Part shown: one piece after another, positions 6,536-7,693 of the stretch
Layout of the letters: each line of letters begins with the position of its first letter
How positions within the stretch are numbered: position 1 is the first letter of the stretch
Source of the DNA: Desulfobacterales bacterium
Lineage (GTDB): Bacteria; Desulfobacterota; Desulfobacteria; Desulfobacterales; Desulfosalsimonadaceae
DNA length: 7,693 bases
Assembly: GCA_018334855.1 (NCBI GenBank)
Contig: JAGXLE010000060.1
Span: 1-7,693, forward strand
Direction of reading: 5' to 3'
The notes under the pieces: generated by a model
The model's database searches: none
Seen by the model: the letters and a program-made list of their open reading frames with translations, nothing else
What the model was told of the DNA's origin: nothing
Program-made: the position numbers and the translations under genes

Positions 6536-6823
6536 ATGGAGAATGAAACCGCCAGGGAATCGATTGACACCCCGCTGACAATAAAAATCGGCAGGGAAGA
6601 GCTGGTCATAAGGCGGCGCTATGAAGTGCTAAGCATCATAAACGACTTTCTTATCGGCACCGAGTTTCTCGTGGGCAGCGCCCTGTTTCTGTTCCCTGCT
6701 AAAGAGGCGGCCGGGGTTTGGATGTTTATCATAGGAAGCTTCCAGTTACTGATCCGCCCGACTATCCGGCTTGCCGGCAGCATCCACTTAAAGCGCATAC
6801 CCCAGAGCCGCTGGGAGAGCTAA
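6536..6823 (+). CDS. Small YrhK-like membrane protein
   Basis: The 95-residue product resembles the YrhK domain family: a short polar N-terminus, the motif REELVIRRRYEVLSIINDF (20-38), then two membrane helices at about 32-53 and 57-78. The second ends in FQLLIRPTIRLAGSIHLKR. The molecular role of this family is not established. GGGGAG at 6523-6528 lies 7 bases before ATG 6536 and supports the start. It follows the six-helix membrane protein by 86 bases in the same direction with no evident terminator between them, so the two may be co-transcribed with the acyl-CoA dehydrogenase gene. The family call is from recalled sequence pattern and is fairly firm. Confidence 0.85.
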   Translation: MENETARESIDTPLTIKIGREELVIRRRYEVLSIINDFLIGTEFLVGSALFLFPAKEAAGVWMFIIGSFQLLIRPTIRLAGSIHLKRIPQSRWES

Positions 6824-6851
6824 GAAAAAACGCCTTTCAGCCAAACGCTTT

Positions 6852-6868
6852 CCGGCCCAGCGCGCCGG
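6852..6868 (+). repeat. GC-rich hairpin 1 after the YrhK-like gene
   Basis: CCGGC (6852-6856) pairs with GCCGG (6864-6868) around a 7-base loop. It lies about 30 bases after the stop codon. No T-run follows, so it is not a classical intrinsic terminator. Confidence 0.4.
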
Positions 6869-6884
6869 CAGCAAATTGCGTCCC

Positions 6885-6908
6885 ATTGCGCGCGGCCAGC
6901 CGCGCAAT
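6885..6908 (+). repeat. GC-rich hairpin 2 upstream of the PhnD-like gene
   Basis: ATTGCGCG (6885-6892) and CGCGCAAT (6901-6908) are perfect 8-base inverted arms with an 8-base loop. A slipped alternative pairs GCGCGG (6890-6895) with CCGCGC (6900-6905) around a 4-base loop. No T-run follows. It could stabilise the 3' end of the upstream transcript, structure the leader of the next gene, or bind a protein. Confidence 0.5.
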
Positions 6909-6964
6909 CGGAACTGCCCTGCCCCGCCTTGACTTTCGGCATGCGCATTGTTACCTATATGTAA

Positions 6965-7693
6965 ATGAGAGCGTATTTCCCATTCATTGCAAAGTTCCTT
7001 TTTCCGGTCCTGTTGTGCGCCGCACTTTTCCCGGCCGCCTGCGATCAGGACGAAGCGAGCCGGAAGGTTGATTTAAGCAAGCGCAAGCAGATCCAGACCC
7101 AAAGGGAGCTCGATTCCCTGACCTATGCGTGTCTGCCCCAGTACTCCCACAGGGTGTCCTATACCAGGCACCACCGGCTGGTGGCATATCTTTCTGAAAA
7201 AACCGAACTGCCCATCCGCCAGATCTTTCCGGACACCTTTGAACAACATGTGAAGATGGTGGGCGCGGGAAAGATTGACATTTCCTTTTCCAACCCGCTG
7301 GTCTACACCCGGATTGCAGACCAGTACCAGGCACGCGCTTTTGCGCGCATTGTGGAAAAAAACGGCTCGCCCACATTCAGGGGCCAGATTATATGCCGGG
7401 CCGACAATAAGGCCATTGAAAACATCCAGGACTGCAAAAACAAGGACTGGATGGCCGTGGCCCCGACCTCTGCGGCCGGATACCTGTTTGTCCTGAATCA
7501 CTTTCTCAAGCACGGCATCTCCAGGCAGGAATTCCGGAGCATCAGGTTTGCACAGGGCCCCGGCGGCAAGCAGGAAAACGTGGTCCAGGCCGTCTACCTG
7601 GGGGAAGCCGATATCGGCTCCATCCGGGAAGGCACCCTGGAACTGGTCAAAGACCGGGTGGACCTGGATGCCATCCGCGTACTGGACAACACA
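6965..7693 (+). CDS. PhnD-like periplasmic substrate-binding lipoprotein (3' end outside window)
   Basis: The 243 visible residues, open to the right edge, start with a hydrophobic signal ending in the lipobox FPAAC, so Cys26 should be lipidated. The mature part follows the PhnD-type solute-binding fold. It has GAGKIDISFSNPLVYTRIAD (100-119), the FRGQIICRADN strand (138-148), an IQDCKNKDWMAVAPTSAAGYL region (154-174) matching the usual 'DLKGK...DPSSTSGYL', and AVYLGEADIGSIREGTLE (209-226). Canonical members bind phosphonate, phosphite or phosphate for an ABC transporter. Many divergent ones instead sit beside sensor kinases and have unknown ligands, so phosphonate should not be assumed. A TAA codon directly precedes ATG 6965 in frame, and no later start keeps the signal peptide. 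No Shine-Dalgarno is visible. The downstream partner lies outside the window. Confidence 0.88.
   Translation, partial: MRAYFPFIAKFLFPVLLCAALFPAACDQDEASRKVDLSKRKQIQTQRELDSLTYACLPQYSHRVSYTRHHRLVAYLSEKTELPIRQIFPDTFEQHVKMVGAGKIDISFSNPLVYTRIADQYQARAFARIVEKNGSPTFRGQIICRADNKAIENIQDCKNKDWMAVAPTSAAGYLFVLNHFLKHGISRQEFRSIRFAQGPGGKQENVVQAVYLGEADIGSIREGTLELVKDRVDLDAIRVLDNT

Noticed and set aside
7073..7513. Minus-strand 146-codon frame opposite the PhnD-like gene
   Set aside because: It is antisense to a gene with clear family motifs and a signal peptide; the antisense product matches nothing I recognise.

Overview
The window most resembles the chromosome of an anaerobic Desulfobacterota (deltaproteobacterial) bacterium, such as a sulfate reducer or syntroph. 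This is an inference from three things: a cytoplasmic molybdopterin oxidoreductase, a roughly 600-residue acyl-CoA dehydrogenase of the type with an extra C-terminal domain, and mixed-function gene clusters of moderate G+C. No mobile element, CRISPR array, rRNA or tRNA was seen.

Layout. Positions 1-871 (minus strand) hold the N-terminal 290 residues of a DMSO-reductase-superfamily molybdopterin oxidoreductase that runs off the left edge. A 327-bp divergent intergenic region (872-1198) separates it from a plus-strand run of three genes. These are an NlpC/P60 cell-wall hydrolase lipoprotein (1199-1681), a short-chain dehydrogenase/reductase (1747-2511) and a glucokinase (2633-3655). A 301-bp AT-rich intergenic region with a good sigma70-type promoter then leads into the acyl-CoA dehydrogenase (3957-5768). 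It is followed 18 bp later by an unrecognised six-helix membrane protein (5787-6449) and then by a small YrhK-like membrane protein (6536-6823). A GC-rich 141-bp spacer with two hairpins precedes the 5' part of a PhnD-like periplasmic-binding lipoprotein (6965-7693), which is cut by the right edge.

How the genes may work together. The acyl-CoA dehydrogenase points to fatty-acyl or related acyl-CoA oxidation. The SDR could act on a hydroxyacyl or ketoacyl substrate, but nothing in the window proves a link. The glucokinase and the NlpC/P60 lipoprotein look like housekeeping functions that share a transcript rather than a pathway.

No clear new defence or biosynthetic system is visible. The points most worth a second look are the active-site residues of the molybdoenzyme, which match neither canonical formate dehydrogenase nor acetylene hydratase. 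Others are the unrecognised membrane protein with acidic clusters predicted on one membrane face, the tandemly duplicated -10 element before the acyl-CoA dehydrogenase, and the start region of the PhnD-like gene.
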